From positions 1 to 38,346 of the forward strand of contig JASLKC010000033.1 in the NCBI GenBank assembly GCA_030747785.1: DNA of 38,346 nt. Direction: 5' to 3'. Origin of the DNA: Candidatus Poseidoniaceae archaeon (GTDB lineage Archaea > Thermoplasmatota > Poseidoniia > Poseidoniales > Poseidoniaceae). The translations under genes and the position numbers were made by a program. The notes under the pieces are model-generated. The model made no database searches, was not told the DNA's origin, and worked only from the letters and a program-made list of their open reading frames with translations. Positions 26,876-35,494 of the stretch are shown one piece after another (positions within the stretch are counted from its first letter, which is position 1; each line of letters begins with the position of its first letter).

Positions 26876-27892
26876 GTCGTCTTCTTGAATTGTAGAATGC
26901 GACTGCGCTCTACGGTAGACTTCTCTTAGAGTTTGATCGCTTATCTCAAGGTAGACCCGAGTAGTTGCAATGCTTGCATGGCCGAGCAATCTCTGGATAC
27001 TGACTAAATCAGCTCCTCTTTCAAGAAGTCCAGTTGCGAAATTATGTCGTAAGACGTGAGGTGTAAGTCGCCCTCGGGGTATACCTGCTTGGTCTGCAAT
27101 CCTATCCATTTGTCTTTGAATAGTTCGTGCTTGGAACTGCCCTCCTGAAAGCGTGATCAATAATTGGTCACACGCAGGCTCCCTACTTTCTCTAATCGGA
27201 AGCCATGCTGTAATACGGCCAACGGTTTCCTCTGTAAATAGAACGAGCCTATCCTTGTCTCCTTTTCCAGCAACAACCCTTGCTGAGCGATCAGAAATGT
27301 CAATGTCTTCGAGTTTCAAATCACATAATTCACTAACTCTGAGGCCAGTTTCAAGTAGAATTGTAACGATGAGGTGCGCAACAGGATCTTCTGACCAACG
27401 TGCGGCTTCTTTTACCAATGAGAGTTCACGACGTGTTAGAGTCCTAGGCAAACGCTTTCCGCCTCGAGGACGAACAAGATGTTCCGGCCATTTTTGACCA
27501 AGCCAATTCATCAAATGGTTAGCCGCTGCTAATCGAGCCTTCACTGTTGAAGCCGCTCTATCAGAAATTGATTGGACCCATAGGTCGAGGCGCCCATTGA
27601 ATGGCTCCAAATGCTGCAGTAATTCTTCTACTGTCATCCCATCGCGTTCGTCGATGCTCAATATATTCTCTCCAGGGAGAGGAGTTTCAATCAAATGGCG
27701 GATTGCAAGTTTGTATGCTTTCTGAGTGTTTACAGATTTTCCTTCGGAATTGAGTTGAGTTTGATAACATCCTAACCACGGAAGATGGGAGCGGTGAACG
27801 AGGCGCGGTGGCAACTCTGGTCCGTCTGAATACAGACGCTGCTGCACCGCTTGGTGCTTCGCTACATATGGCCCTGTTCTCATTGGCGTCAC
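26870..27892 (-). CDS. Tyrosine recombinase / integrase (XerA/XerC/D-like)
   Basis: TGLRVSELCDLKLEDID (R), GKGDKDRLVLF (K), LTPHVLRHNFATGLLERGADLVSIQRLLGHASIATTRVYLEIS (HxxR...H...Y). Confidence 0.9.
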   Translation of the reverse strand: MTPMRTGPYVAKHQAVQQRLYSDGPELPPRLVHRSHLPWLGCYQTQLNSEGKSVNTQKAYKLAIRHLIETPLPGENILSIDERDGMTVEELLQHLEPFNGRLDLWVQSISDRAASTVKARLAAANHLMNWLGQKWPEHLVRPRGGKRLPRTLTRRELSLVKEAARWSEDPVAHLIVTILLETGLRVSELCDLKLEDIDISDRSARVVAGKGDKDRLVLFTEETVGRITAWLPIRESREPACDQLLITLSGGQFQARTIQRQMDRIADQAGIPRGRLTPHVLRHNFATGLLERGADLVSIQRLLGHASIATTRVYLEISDQTLREVYRRAQSHSTIQEDDS

Positions 27893-27988
27893 CGCCTACT
27901 CGCCGAGGCGAGCGTGCATCCCGTGTCCCGAAGGACATGGCCTATTCAAGGCCCTTCGTAAATGAAGATACCGCGCGAAATCCCGCAT

Positions 27989-29173
27989 TCAAGGCTCGGC
28001 CGAGTCCTTTTCTCCTTCAGTGAAAGAAGGTAATGAGAAAAGATTCTGTTTGAATTTTTCTCGGAGTTCGGCAAGATCACCATAACAAATCAAACTATCA
28101 CGGAAACGCAATTGAAGTTCAGGTTCTGGATTCCAAATCAAATCACCAGCTCTCGAGAGTGCGAAAACAGGAATTTTCCCTTTGAATAAATCTGAAATTG
28201 GACGCCCAATCAAATGCGGATGGTTTCGCATGTGCACGCTGATGACTCCTCTTCCGGGAATGGTGCGAAGTAGTTGGTCGACATTTACATCTGAGAAATC
28301 GGATTCTGAAACTACATAGTCGATAATTGCACCTGCAACATTCACGCCGCTGGCCTTCTCAATCCCTTCAAGTCCAGGTGAGGAGTTTACTTCCAAGACA
28401 AGAGGTCCATTAGTTCCTTCAAGCAAATCAACTCCTGCAACATTTAGTCCGAGGACTCTTGCTGCACGACATGCTGCTTCTGCATACTCTTCGGGTAAGT
28501 CGACACCTTCTACGGTTCCGTTGAGATGATAATTTGAACGGAATTCACGGCCACGTGCCTTGCGTCGCATACTGGCGACAACTTTGCCTCCCACTACGAG
28601 TGCACGAATGTCCTTACCATGACTTTCAGCGATATATTGTTGAATCAATACAGCCTTTCCAGTCATTAGAAGACCTTGAACCAAGTTACGAGTTTCATGA
28701 ATTGTATGTCGAAGGAATACACCTTGCCCTTGAGTTCCCTGTGTCACTTTGACAACGACAGGTAATCCTCCAACATTTTCAATAGCGCGTTCGATATCTT
28801 TCATATCTCGCACATAGGATGTGCTAGGAGTAGGAATACGATTTCGTGCTAATATTTGCCCAGAATGCAACTTATCTCTACTTTGAAGAATTCCAGTGCT
28901 CGAGTTTGCACACCAAACATCCAATTGCTCAAGATGCCTTAGCACAGAAACACCATGTCTGGTGATGGAGTGGCCGATTCGTGGGATAACTGCATCGAAT
29001 TCGAAACGATTTCCACCGTGCAGTATCCCGATGTCTTGATCGGCAACGAATAATGAAAACTGCATTGGGTCAAGTACGGCGACATCAACATCTCGCAATC
29101 GTGCCTCTTCGACAAGCCTACGTGTTGAATATAGCCTAGGGCCACGCGAAAGCACTGCTATGCGGGCTGCCAT
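27989..29173 (-). CDS. RimK-family ATP-grasp ligase with C-terminal RCK_C/TrkA_C-like domain
   Basis: NRIPTPSTSYVRD, GLPVVVKVTQGTQGQGV, VLIQQYIAESHGKDIRALVVGGKVVASMRR, NVAGVDLLEGTNGPLVLEVNSSPGLEGIE; C-terminal HLIGRPISDLFKGKIPVFALSRAGDLIWNPEPELQLRFRDSLICYGDLAELREKF. Confidence 0.9.
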   Translation of the reverse strand: MAARIAVLSRGPRLYSTRRLVEEARLRDVDVAVLDPMQFSLFVADQDIGILHGGNRFEFDAVIPRIGHSITRHGVSVLRHLEQLDVWCANSSTGILQSRDKLHSGQILARNRIPTPSTSYVRDMKDIERAIENVGGLPVVVKVTQGTQGQGVFLRHTIHETRNLVQGLLMTGKAVLIQQYIAESHGKDIRALVVGGKVVASMRRKARGREFRSNYHLNGTVEGVDLPEEYAEAACRAARVLGLNVAGVDLLEGTNGPLVLEVNSSPGLEGIEKASGVNVAGAIIDYVVSESDFSDVNVDQLLRTIPGRGVISVHMRNHPHLIGRPISDLFKGKIPVFALSRAGDLIWNPEPELQLRFRDSLICYGDLAELREKFKQNLFSLPSFTEGEKDSAEP

Positions 29174-29240
29174 AATTGTCCGCGCGCACGGCCCCCTTTT
29201 GACACCTTTGTAGGTTATTCCCCATCGTTTAGTTCAAGTC

Positions 29241-30326
29241 ATGGTCAGTTATGGCAAAGCCATGACCGAGGTAGAGGAACAGGAATCTGTTGAACAAGAT
29301 GCCCCCAATATTCAGGCATCAGTTGTTGAAGAAACAGAACCGGTCAAAACCATCGAGGAGCATCAAGAGGCCCTCAAAAAATCTCGTTGGAATGTATTCA
29401 TGTATCTTGGAATAGCCGCATTGCTCTTTGCTTTCGCATTATTCCCTTTCAGTCACTCAGCAGAAATGACAACAGGGGTTGAAGGAGACAATACGGGTTA
29501 TGTTTGGGGCCTTCCATTGGATGGTGAAGATTTCACCGATGTTCCAGTAACTGTGTCTTTAATGATAAATTCCATTCCAGCCGATACCGAACGTCTCGAG
29601 GTTTTCTTTATTGAATTACCAGCCGAGGCAAATAGTTGCGCTGATTTCCAAATTGCTGAACAACATCAGTTAGCACGTACCGGTGAAGCTAATCATATGC
29701 GTCAATACAGAGTTGAAAATTCAGTTACACCTGGAGCCGAATATGAATATAATTTCGCAATAGACCCAGGAATATATTGTTGGGAAGTTCAGTTACAAAC
29801 CGGTTCAGGAAATGGCGGCGATGTAAATATCGAAATTGAGGTAACTACCTATCCAAATCAAATTCTTGCTGGCATTCCCGCAATGCTGTGCCTCTTCCTC
29901 TCATTATTCGCTTTTATCGGGGCACAGAAGCATGGCAGAGCAATGAAGGCGATGACTGAGCCAAAGGTTGATCTTACAATTGAAGAACGAGTTTTGGCGG
30001 AAACAAGTACTGCAATTATTGCTGCAGGCCCAAGTGGTCCGCCACTCGCAGGCCCAAGTGGCCCGCCACTCGCAGGCCCAAGTGGTCCGCCACTCGCAGG
30101 CCCAAGTGGCCCACCTCTCGCTGTAGAGCCGGAACCAGAAGCGGCCATAGAGCCAGAAGCAACACCGGAGCCAGAAGCAGCACCAGAATCAGAAGTCAGT
30201 GATGATGTGTATGAGGACCAAGGAGACGGTTGGTTCTTCAGGAAATTATCTGATGGAACCTATGACCAGACGGTATATGTTGTTGAAAACGGAGAATATG
30301 TTCCGTACCAAGAACCTGATGCTTGA
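29241..30326 (+). CDS. Two-TM membrane protein with (AGPSGPPL)4 and Glu/Pro-rich cytoplasmic tail
   Basis: TMs VFMYLGIAALLFAFALFPF and ILAGIPAMLCLFLSLFAFIGA; low-complexity tail; compact C-terminal GWFFRKLSDGTYDQTVYVVENGEYVPY. Confidence 0.7.
   Translation: MVSYGKAMTEVEEQESVEQDAPNIQASVVEETEPVKTIEEHQEALKKSRWNVFMYLGIAALLFAFALFPFSHSAEMTTGVEGDNTGYVWGLPLDGEDFTDVPVTVSLMINSIPADTERLEVFFIELPAEANSCADFQIAEQHQLARTGEANHMRQYRVENSVTPGAEYEYNFAIDPGIYCWEVQLQTGSGNGGDVNIEIEVTTYPNQILAGIPAMLCLFLSLFAFIGAQKHGRAMKAMTEPKVDLTIEERVLAETSTAIIAAGPSGPPLAGPSGPPLAGPSGPPLAGPSGPPLAVEPEPEAAIEPEATPEPEAAPESEVSDDVYEDQGDGWFFRKLSDGTYDQTVYVVENGEYVPYQEPDA
30024..30119 (+). repeat. Four tandem 24-nt repeats encoding AGPSGPPL
   Basis: gcaggcccaagtggtccgccactc x4, with alternating GGT/GGC codons suggesting 48-nt duplication. 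Confidence 0.95.
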
Positions 30327-30327
30327 A

Positions 30328-30344
30328 CGGCCCTATAAGGGCCG
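30328..30344. terminator. Perfect hairpin directly after a stop codon
   Basis: CGGCCCT-ATA-AGGGCCG, 1 nt after the stop of the 29241-30326 gene. Confidence 0.4.
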
Positions 30345-30401
30345 CATATCGCCCCATCCTTGAAAGAGGGTGGGTGGCCCGTATCTATGAAAGGTGTGCG
30401 C

Positions 30402-32465
30402 ATGCCAGTCGACTTGTCCTCTCTGACCGTAGCCACTCTCAAGGCTATGTGCAAGGAAGCAGGCTTGTCAATCTCTGGTCGAAAGGCGGATCTTATCGCC
30501 CGTCTCGAAGAACCTGAAGTTGAAGAATCACTTTCACTCGATGAAGATATTGAAGAAGAGACAATTTCTTTGGAAGAAGACCTCCCTGAACCTGAAATTG
30601 AGGTTGATGATTCAATTGTGATTGAAGCCGAGAGTGTACCGCTCCCCAATGAGGTATTGATAGCTGAGGTAATCGAGGCTGAAATCCTTGAGTATAGGCC
30701 TGCCAACATAGCCACTTCTTCATCCCCAAGAACTCTCCGTGATCAGATTAGCAATCCCAAAGTTGCAGCGGTTTTGATTACAATCCTCCTAGCATCGGGT
30801 GGATGGTATTGGTACGTAAATAGCCAACTTGAACCATTTACTGCAGACGATTTGCGCTATGGTGACACGATGTCATACACAATAACAAATGGTGATTTGG
30901 ATGTCACAGATGGATTCATCGAAATGTTTCAAGATTATGTTGATACTGAGGACGAATACTGTCGTTTACAATTGGAGTTTGAAGGTACAGGAACTGCCAA
31001 TGTCGCTGAAGGTGGTCTTAGTGAGTTAAGCCGTGAACCGGATAATGAAATGCAAGGTGCGGTTAGCGCAAAGGGTGCGTTGGGTCTCGATTGGCTTGCC
31101 GTTGAAAAATCCCATTCTCAAACACTTGGAGAGGATGATGAAGAATTCAAAATATCTATCTCCAATTCTGTGCCAATTGTGGGTTGCGTTGAAAATGGCT
31201 CAAAATCGGGTGTACTCCAATTAACTACAACCAGTTGGACCGAATTATCAGAACAAGTGGTTCTTGCAACCGATGCAGACTGGTCTCTCAACCTTGGCAC
31301 TGAATCCCACAAAGGGAAGACCGTATCTTACGGAGTTGGCGGAGTACTTGGGGCACTAGAGAGCATTGCACCAGGTGTTGCGATGGTATTCTCGCCTATC
31401 GAAGTCCACGAAGTGATGGGTTCCTCCCTTATTCAGGAAGGAGCAAGCGGCACACATCTTGGATGGCGATGGAATGTAATTGGTGCCGAAGATACGGGTT
31501 GGCGCGTTTCCTTAACCCATTCAGAGATTGAAGATTACTGTTTAGGGCATGCTAGAATTACAATGTGGGTTACCGATGAATCCCCATGGGCAGTACAACA
31601 AAAAGTAGAGGTCCACATTTCAGGTAAGGAAGGAGACCGTTCTCAATGTGGAGCAGCAACCAAGATTCTAGGTGATATGATCTTACCAGAAGGTACACTT
31701 GATTTGAAATTAGATATGAGCATGATATCATTGAGTCGAGGAGATAAACTCGTGACATCAGATATGGGACGTTCTTACTTTTCATTGCCAAATTCAGGAG
31801 CATATGCTCCCTCATCATCTCAACTTAGCGATTGGGGCGAGAACGACTTGCATCTACCCGATAGAAGTAGTCTACGCACCCACACATTAGAGGATGCAGT
31901 TGCATGTGTACCATTCTTAGCAAATGCAACTGCTGCGGACCGAGCCTTGGATGAGGATGGATATATTTGGCGAGCTCAGGATGACCGTAGCGGTACAGCA
32001 ACACGATGGAATCTATCGTGGGTATCTACAGACCCAAATTCGGGCTGGGTCGTTTTGGATGTAAGTGGTGCGCCTTCTTCCGAGACGTGCACATATGTCA
32101 ATCACGGTTCCCACAACGATAGTCCAGCCCATAATCGGCAAGAAATACCTCCTGCACTCAATATTTCAATGCTTGAAGAAGATTTGACTAATACTGTACG
32201 GTTCGGTCATTTTCACGGTGCTGATGCCTTCTTTGATTCCACTGGACAATACCACCCAGAAACCAGAGTTGGCCATATTGTAGTTACTCCTGATGGTGAT
32301 TATACCGATTGGATTAACCAATTCAATAGTGGCGACAAAGGAGCGACGAGTCTTGATTTAAGTCGCGAATGGGAGAGTGATGGTTGGGATAACCGCCTTA
32401 CTATGGCGATGGATGCAACCTCAGGGCAGGTTCTTGGATGGAACCTTTATCAGAAACCAGCATGA
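30402..32465 (+). CDS. SAP-domain membrane protein with large extracytoplasmic domain
   Basis: N-terminal SAP domain LSSLTVATLKAMCKEAGLSISGRKADLIARLEE; acidic linker; TM VAAVLITILLASGGWYWYV; about 550-aa ectodomain. Confidence 0.78.
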   Translation: MPVDLSSLTVATLKAMCKEAGLSISGRKADLIARLEEPEVEESLSLDEDIEEETISLEEDLPEPEIEVDDSIVIEAESVPLPNEVLIAEVIEAEILEYRPANIATSSSPRTLRDQISNPKVAAVLITILLASGGWYWYVNSQLEPFTADDLRYGDTMSYTITNGDLDVTDGFIEMFQDYVDTEDEYCRLQLEFEGTGTANVAEGGLSELSREPDNEMQGAVSAKGALGLDWLAVEKSHSQTLGEDDEEFKISISNSVPIVGCVENGSKSGVLQLTTTSWTELSEQVVLATDADWSLNLGTESHKGKTVSYGVGGVLGALESIAPGVAMVFSPIEVHEVMGSSLIQEGASGTHLGWRWNVIGAEDTGWRVSLTHSEIEDYCLGHARITMWVTDESPWAVQQKVEVHISGKEGDRSQCGAATKILGDMILPEGTLDLKLDMSMISLSRGDKLVTSDMGRSYFSLPNSGAYAPSSSQLSDWGENDLHLPDRSSLRTHTLEDAVACVPFLANATAADRALDEDGYIWRAQDDRSGTATRWNLSWVSTDPNSGWVVLDVSGAPSSETCTYVNHGSHNDSPAHNRQEIPPALNISMLEEDLTNTVRFGHFHGADAFFDSTGQYHPETRVGHIVVTPDGDYTDWINQFNSGDKGATSLDLSREWESDGWDNRLTMAMDATSGQVLGWNLYQKPA

Positions 32466-32474
32466 GGTGGAACT

Positions 32475-32804
32475 GTGACTGGAAGAGGTCTTGACCACTT
32501 GATTGAACAAAACGAGGCCGACCTCGGCTTTCTTTCAGCCTATGGCGGCGGAGAGAGCGCAGAGGAATTACTAGCCTTAGTGAAGAAAGCGATATGCAAG
32601 GGAATGGCGGCTCAACTAGTCGAGCAGGGCGTGGAATTCACCATGAAGGCCGCAAGCCTTCCTCTGGTAAAATCAGATCTTGAAAGGCGCGGTTTCCTCA
32701 ATGGAAAATTCGATACTAAAGGTGTCAAAGTAATCATTACCGATTTCGGTCCAGAACAACGCCGCTTTATCGAACGCCTAGTCGAATTTATTGGCGGCGA
32801 GTAA
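32475..32804 (+). CDS. Conserved hypothetical protein
   Basis: GTG start with SD GAGGTGG overlapping the upstream stop; 109 aa. Confidence 0.6.
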   Translation: MTGRGLDHLIEQNEADLGFLSAYGGGESAEELLALVKKAICKGMAAQLVEQGVEFTMKAASLPLVKSDLERRGFLNGKFDTKGVKVIITDFGPEQRRFIERLVEFIGGE

Positions 32805-33345
32805 TAGCAGCTGCAGCGATGGTGATAATTCCCAGGGCTGCAGAAATTGCAGGCAAAGCAGGTTCTTCAGATTCAGCAAGGATATCGCATCCATCTCCGC
32901 CCCACGCGCCTTCGTAATGCCAACAATCTGACCAGGACTTGTAGAAACCTTCAGCGGGTAATTTCTCAATCTCTTCTGAATCGGGATATGTTACTCTTAA
33001 TCTCCAGTTCACATAGGAATGGTCATCTTTTGCTACAACCGAACTGGAAAAAGTCCCTGCTTGTTCACCATCAACTAATTCTCTACTTTCAGGAGGGTCA
33101 CATACGCCATCATTTGTGCACTGTTGTGTGGTTAATGTGAAGGTAGTACCATTGTCAGTAGCCCCAGAATTTAATGCGAAATCGATTGACCAAGTTCCAC
33201 CATCATGGGTATTACTTGTGTGATTAATTGATGTGAATACAGTATCCTCGACGACCGGGTCTTTGTCAACCCCTCCAGTGGTAGAAGCAGATGTCAAAGA
33301 ACTTGCAAGCAGCACGGCCATGAGAATTGCAACAACTCTTCGCAT
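32788..33345 (-). CDS. Secreted protein with C-terminal sorting-signal-like anchor
   Basis: Signal peptide MRRVVAILMAVLLASSLTSAS; C-terminus EEPALPAISAALGIITIAAAAITRRQ (motif, hydrophobic helix, Arg-rich end). Confidence 0.68.
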   Translation of the reverse strand: MRRVVAILMAVLLASSLTSASTTGGVDKDPVVEDTVFTSINHTSNTHDGGTWSIDFALNSGATDNGTTFTLTTQQCTNDGVCDPPESRELVDGEQAGTFSSSVVAKDDHSYVNWRLRVTYPDSEEIEKLPAEGFYKSWSDCWHYEGAWGGDGCDILAESEEPALPAISAALGIITIAAAAITRRQ

Positions 33346-33395
33346 GGTTTTCTTTCCACCTATTCCTTTTTGAATGTGTCCAGTCGGTAATTCAA

Positions 33396-33905
33396 TCATA
33401 ATTCCATCTCCCATAGTTCATCACCAACCCAATGGATATTCTTGAGACCCTTGCCTTTGGTTTCGTTTTTGAGAGAGTTGCCATCCATCACAGCCCAACC
33501 TATTGCTAGAGGCCTTTTGTGAGTTTGATCTCGGACCCAAACTAGGTCACCTTCTGCGATTTCGCTGTCGGCATCATGTATGCCTGCAACCATACAATCC
33601 GCTCCTTTCATTAGAAATGGGATCGCACCATGGTCAACTTCGACATAGCGTTTTTCGCAAGGATATGATAAGAAACCCCTCAAGGTTAGGAAGACCACTC
33701 TTTCTCCCTCAGGGTTTTGCAGTTCAACTGCTAGGGGCACTCTGTCGACTAATACCATCTTCCATGGCCCATAGTCAGCCATTTCCAAAAATGCTCCATC
33801 AACGGCTAAATCAATTCCCAAAGCGGCTTCAAGATCCTTGAGTAGAGGAGCGATATGTTTGCGTCGCACGGGCCTCCGCTTCTTGATTTGCCAATCCTTG
33901 GCCAT
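33396..33905 (-). CDS. Archaeal PUA-domain RNA-binding protein (DUF1947/MCT-1-like)
   Basis: MAKDWQIKKRRPVRRKHI...VDHGAIPFLMKGADCMVAGIHDADSEIAEGDLVWVRDQTHKRPLAIGWAVMDG. ORF track start is 34007. Confidence 0.85.
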   Translation of the reverse strand: MAKDWQIKKRRPVRRKHIAPLLKDLEAALGIDLAVDGAFLEMADYGPWKMVLVDRVPLAVELQNPEGERVVFLTLRGFLSYPCEKRYVEVDHGAIPFLMKGADCMVAGIHDADSEIAEGDLVWVRDQTHKRPLAIGWAVMDGNSLKNETKGKGLKNIHWVGDELWEMEL

Positions 33906-33942
33906 GTCTACTCCTATGGTATGACGCTCATGACCCTTCGTA

Positions 33943-34542
33943 TTGATGAATAGATGCGGTTTCGGGAGATTCATGGATATCTGGTGTGCCATCAGGACAT
34001 ACCCCAAACATGCTGCCGAATTAGGTAATCAGATGCCCAAGGAACCAGCATTTTTTCTCAAGGCCACATCTTGTTTGGCTTCACCCGGGACAATAGATAC
34101 CTGTGATGGTGATGTCCATCACGAAGTAGAACTAGTCTTGAAATTCGGAGAAGATCTCTCACCTGTAGAGATGGCTGTAGGTTTGGACCTCACAAAGAGG
34201 AGCATCCAAGACCGCCTCAAATCCGGTGGTCTACCGTGGGCTGAGGCCAAGGCGTTTCGAGGGAGCGCCATTGTTAGCGAATGGGTCGCATATGATTCAT
34301 CAGCTTCATTTTCCTTGATGAAAAATGGTAAATTTGTACAGCAAGGCTCTCTTCAGGAAATGCACTGGAGTCCTGAAGAATTGATAGACAGATTATCCGC
34401 TTGGGCTCCGGTAAAGGCTGGTGACATACTGTTTACAGGCACACCCGCAGGTGTAGGGCCACTTCAGAATGGAGACCGGCTAACTGCTACTCTAAATCGA
34501 AATGAAGAGCATGTCGCATCTTTTTCCATCGATTGTGTCTGA
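33943..34542 (+). CDS. Fumarylacetoacetate hydrolase (FAH) family protein
   Basis: PAFFLKATSCLA...DVHHEVELVLKFGED...MAVGLDLTKRSIQDRLKSGGLPWAEAKAFRGSAIVSEW...GDILFTGTPAGVGPLQNGD. Confidence 0.88.
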   Translation: MMNRCGFGRFMDIWCAIRTYPKHAAELGNQMPKEPAFFLKATSCLASPGTIDTCDGDVHHEVELVLKFGEDLSPVEMAVGLDLTKRSIQDRLKSGGLPWAEAKAFRGSAIVSEWVAYDSSASFSLMKNGKFVQQGSLQEMHWSPEELIDRLSAWAPVKAGDILFTGTPAGVGPLQNGDRLTATLNRNEEHVASFSIDCV

Positions 34543-34596
34543 CCCATACCCTTCAAATATGAACGGCTGGTCGCCGTGGCGCTAGAGGCAGTAGAC

Positions 34597-34974
34597 ATGG
34601 CACAATGGCACGGAATATCTCGTCGTAAGCCCACAGGCGGTCGTCGCGTTCAAGCACGTGGCAAGCGCAGCACTGAAATCTCCTCTGAGAAGCAATTCGC
34701 TCTCATCGGCGAGCCAAAGCGAAAGATATACCGCAAGGCTGGTGGAAACACTCTCGTTCGTGTTCTTTCAGAGAACAAAGTCTCTGTAAACGATGCAAAA
34801 TCCGGCAAGACTACTCTTGCGACTCTAACAAATGTTGTCGAGAACGATAGCAATCCTAACTACATTCGTCGTAACATCCTGACAAAGGGTGCAGTCGTAG
34901 AAACCGACCTCGGTCGTGTACGAATTACCAGTCGCCCGGGTCACGATGGTGTGATTAACGGCGTTCTGCTTTGA
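34597..34974 (+). CDS. rps8e: Small ribosomal subunit protein eS8 (S8e)
   Basis: MAQWHGISRRKPTGGRRVQARGKRSTEIS...NPNYIRRNILTKGAVVETDLGRVRITSRPGHDGVINGVLL. Confidence 0.95.
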   Translation: MAQWHGISRRKPTGGRRVQARGKRSTEISSEKQFALIGEPKRKIYRKAGGNTLVRVLSENKVSVNDAKSGKTTLATLTNVVENDSNPNYIRRNILTKGAVVETDLGRVRITSRPGHDGVINGVLL

Positions 34975-34993
34975 GAAAGGGTTCATTGGAGAC

Positions 34994-35007
34994 CACCTTG
35001 TGAGGTG
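34994..35007 (+). promoter_or_regulatory. Small hairpin overlapping the SRP19 Shine-Dalgarno
   Basis: CACCT-TGTG-AGGTG, where AGGTG is part of the GAGGTGAT SD upstream of ATG 35013. Confidence 0.35.
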
Positions 35008-35012
35008 ATTTC

Positions 35013-35471
35013 ATGGAACACAATCCTGACCGCATTGCTCTGTGGCCGGGATACTTCAACGCGAAGGTATCACGACGTAGTGGTCGCAGGGTTCCAAGGG
35101 ACTCTTCAGTCCTAAAACCAGATCTCGAAGGACTCTATATCGCTGCTCGAGCAACTGGCCTCAAGAAGGTCAAGCGCGAAGAGAAAATCAGTCATCCAAA
35201 CCGACCTCATGCCAAGGAAGGCCGCCTATGGGTTAGTAGCCGTGGCGCGAAGGAGAGTATTGGTGCATCTTCCAAAGAAGAAATTCTTCAATTGGTTGGC
35301 GGCCAATGGCGTGAGATGCAAAAGCAACAGCGTGAAGATGAGAAAGAGGCGGTAAAGCGTGGCCCTGCTACAGGTGATAAGCGCGCTCGTGCCCAACGTA
35401 AAGGCGCAAATAAAGCAAGAGCCGCCCAGGCTCGTGCTCAGCGTAGCCCCAAGCAACGCAAGCGTCGCTGA
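35013..35471 (+). CDS. Signal recognition particle subunit SRP19 with basic C-terminal tail
   Basis: IALWPGYFNAKVSRRSGRRVPRDSSVLKPDLEGLYIAARATGLKKVKREEKISHPN, then Lys/Arg/Ala-rich tail; follows rps8e. Confidence 0.85.
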   Translation: MEHNPDRIALWPGYFNAKVSRRSGRRVPRDSSVLKPDLEGLYIAARATGLKKVKREEKISHPNRPHAKEGRLWVSSRGAKESIGASSKEEILQLVGGQWREMQKQQREDEKEAVKRGPATGDKRARAQRKGANKARAAQARAQRSPKQRKRR

Positions 35472-35494
35472 AGTGAATGGATTATCCCGCCGAA

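Noticed and set aside
26870-27892. Tyrosine recombinase as an integrated mobile element marker
   Set aside because: No flanking direct repeats, tRNA target duplication or phage/plasmid genes seen; looks like a core Xer-type chromosome recombinase.
30260-30715. 151-aa Ser-rich minus-strand ORF
   Set aside because: Antisense to the acidic linker (GAA/GAT codons give TTC/ATC/Ser); SAP domain on the plus strand is clear.
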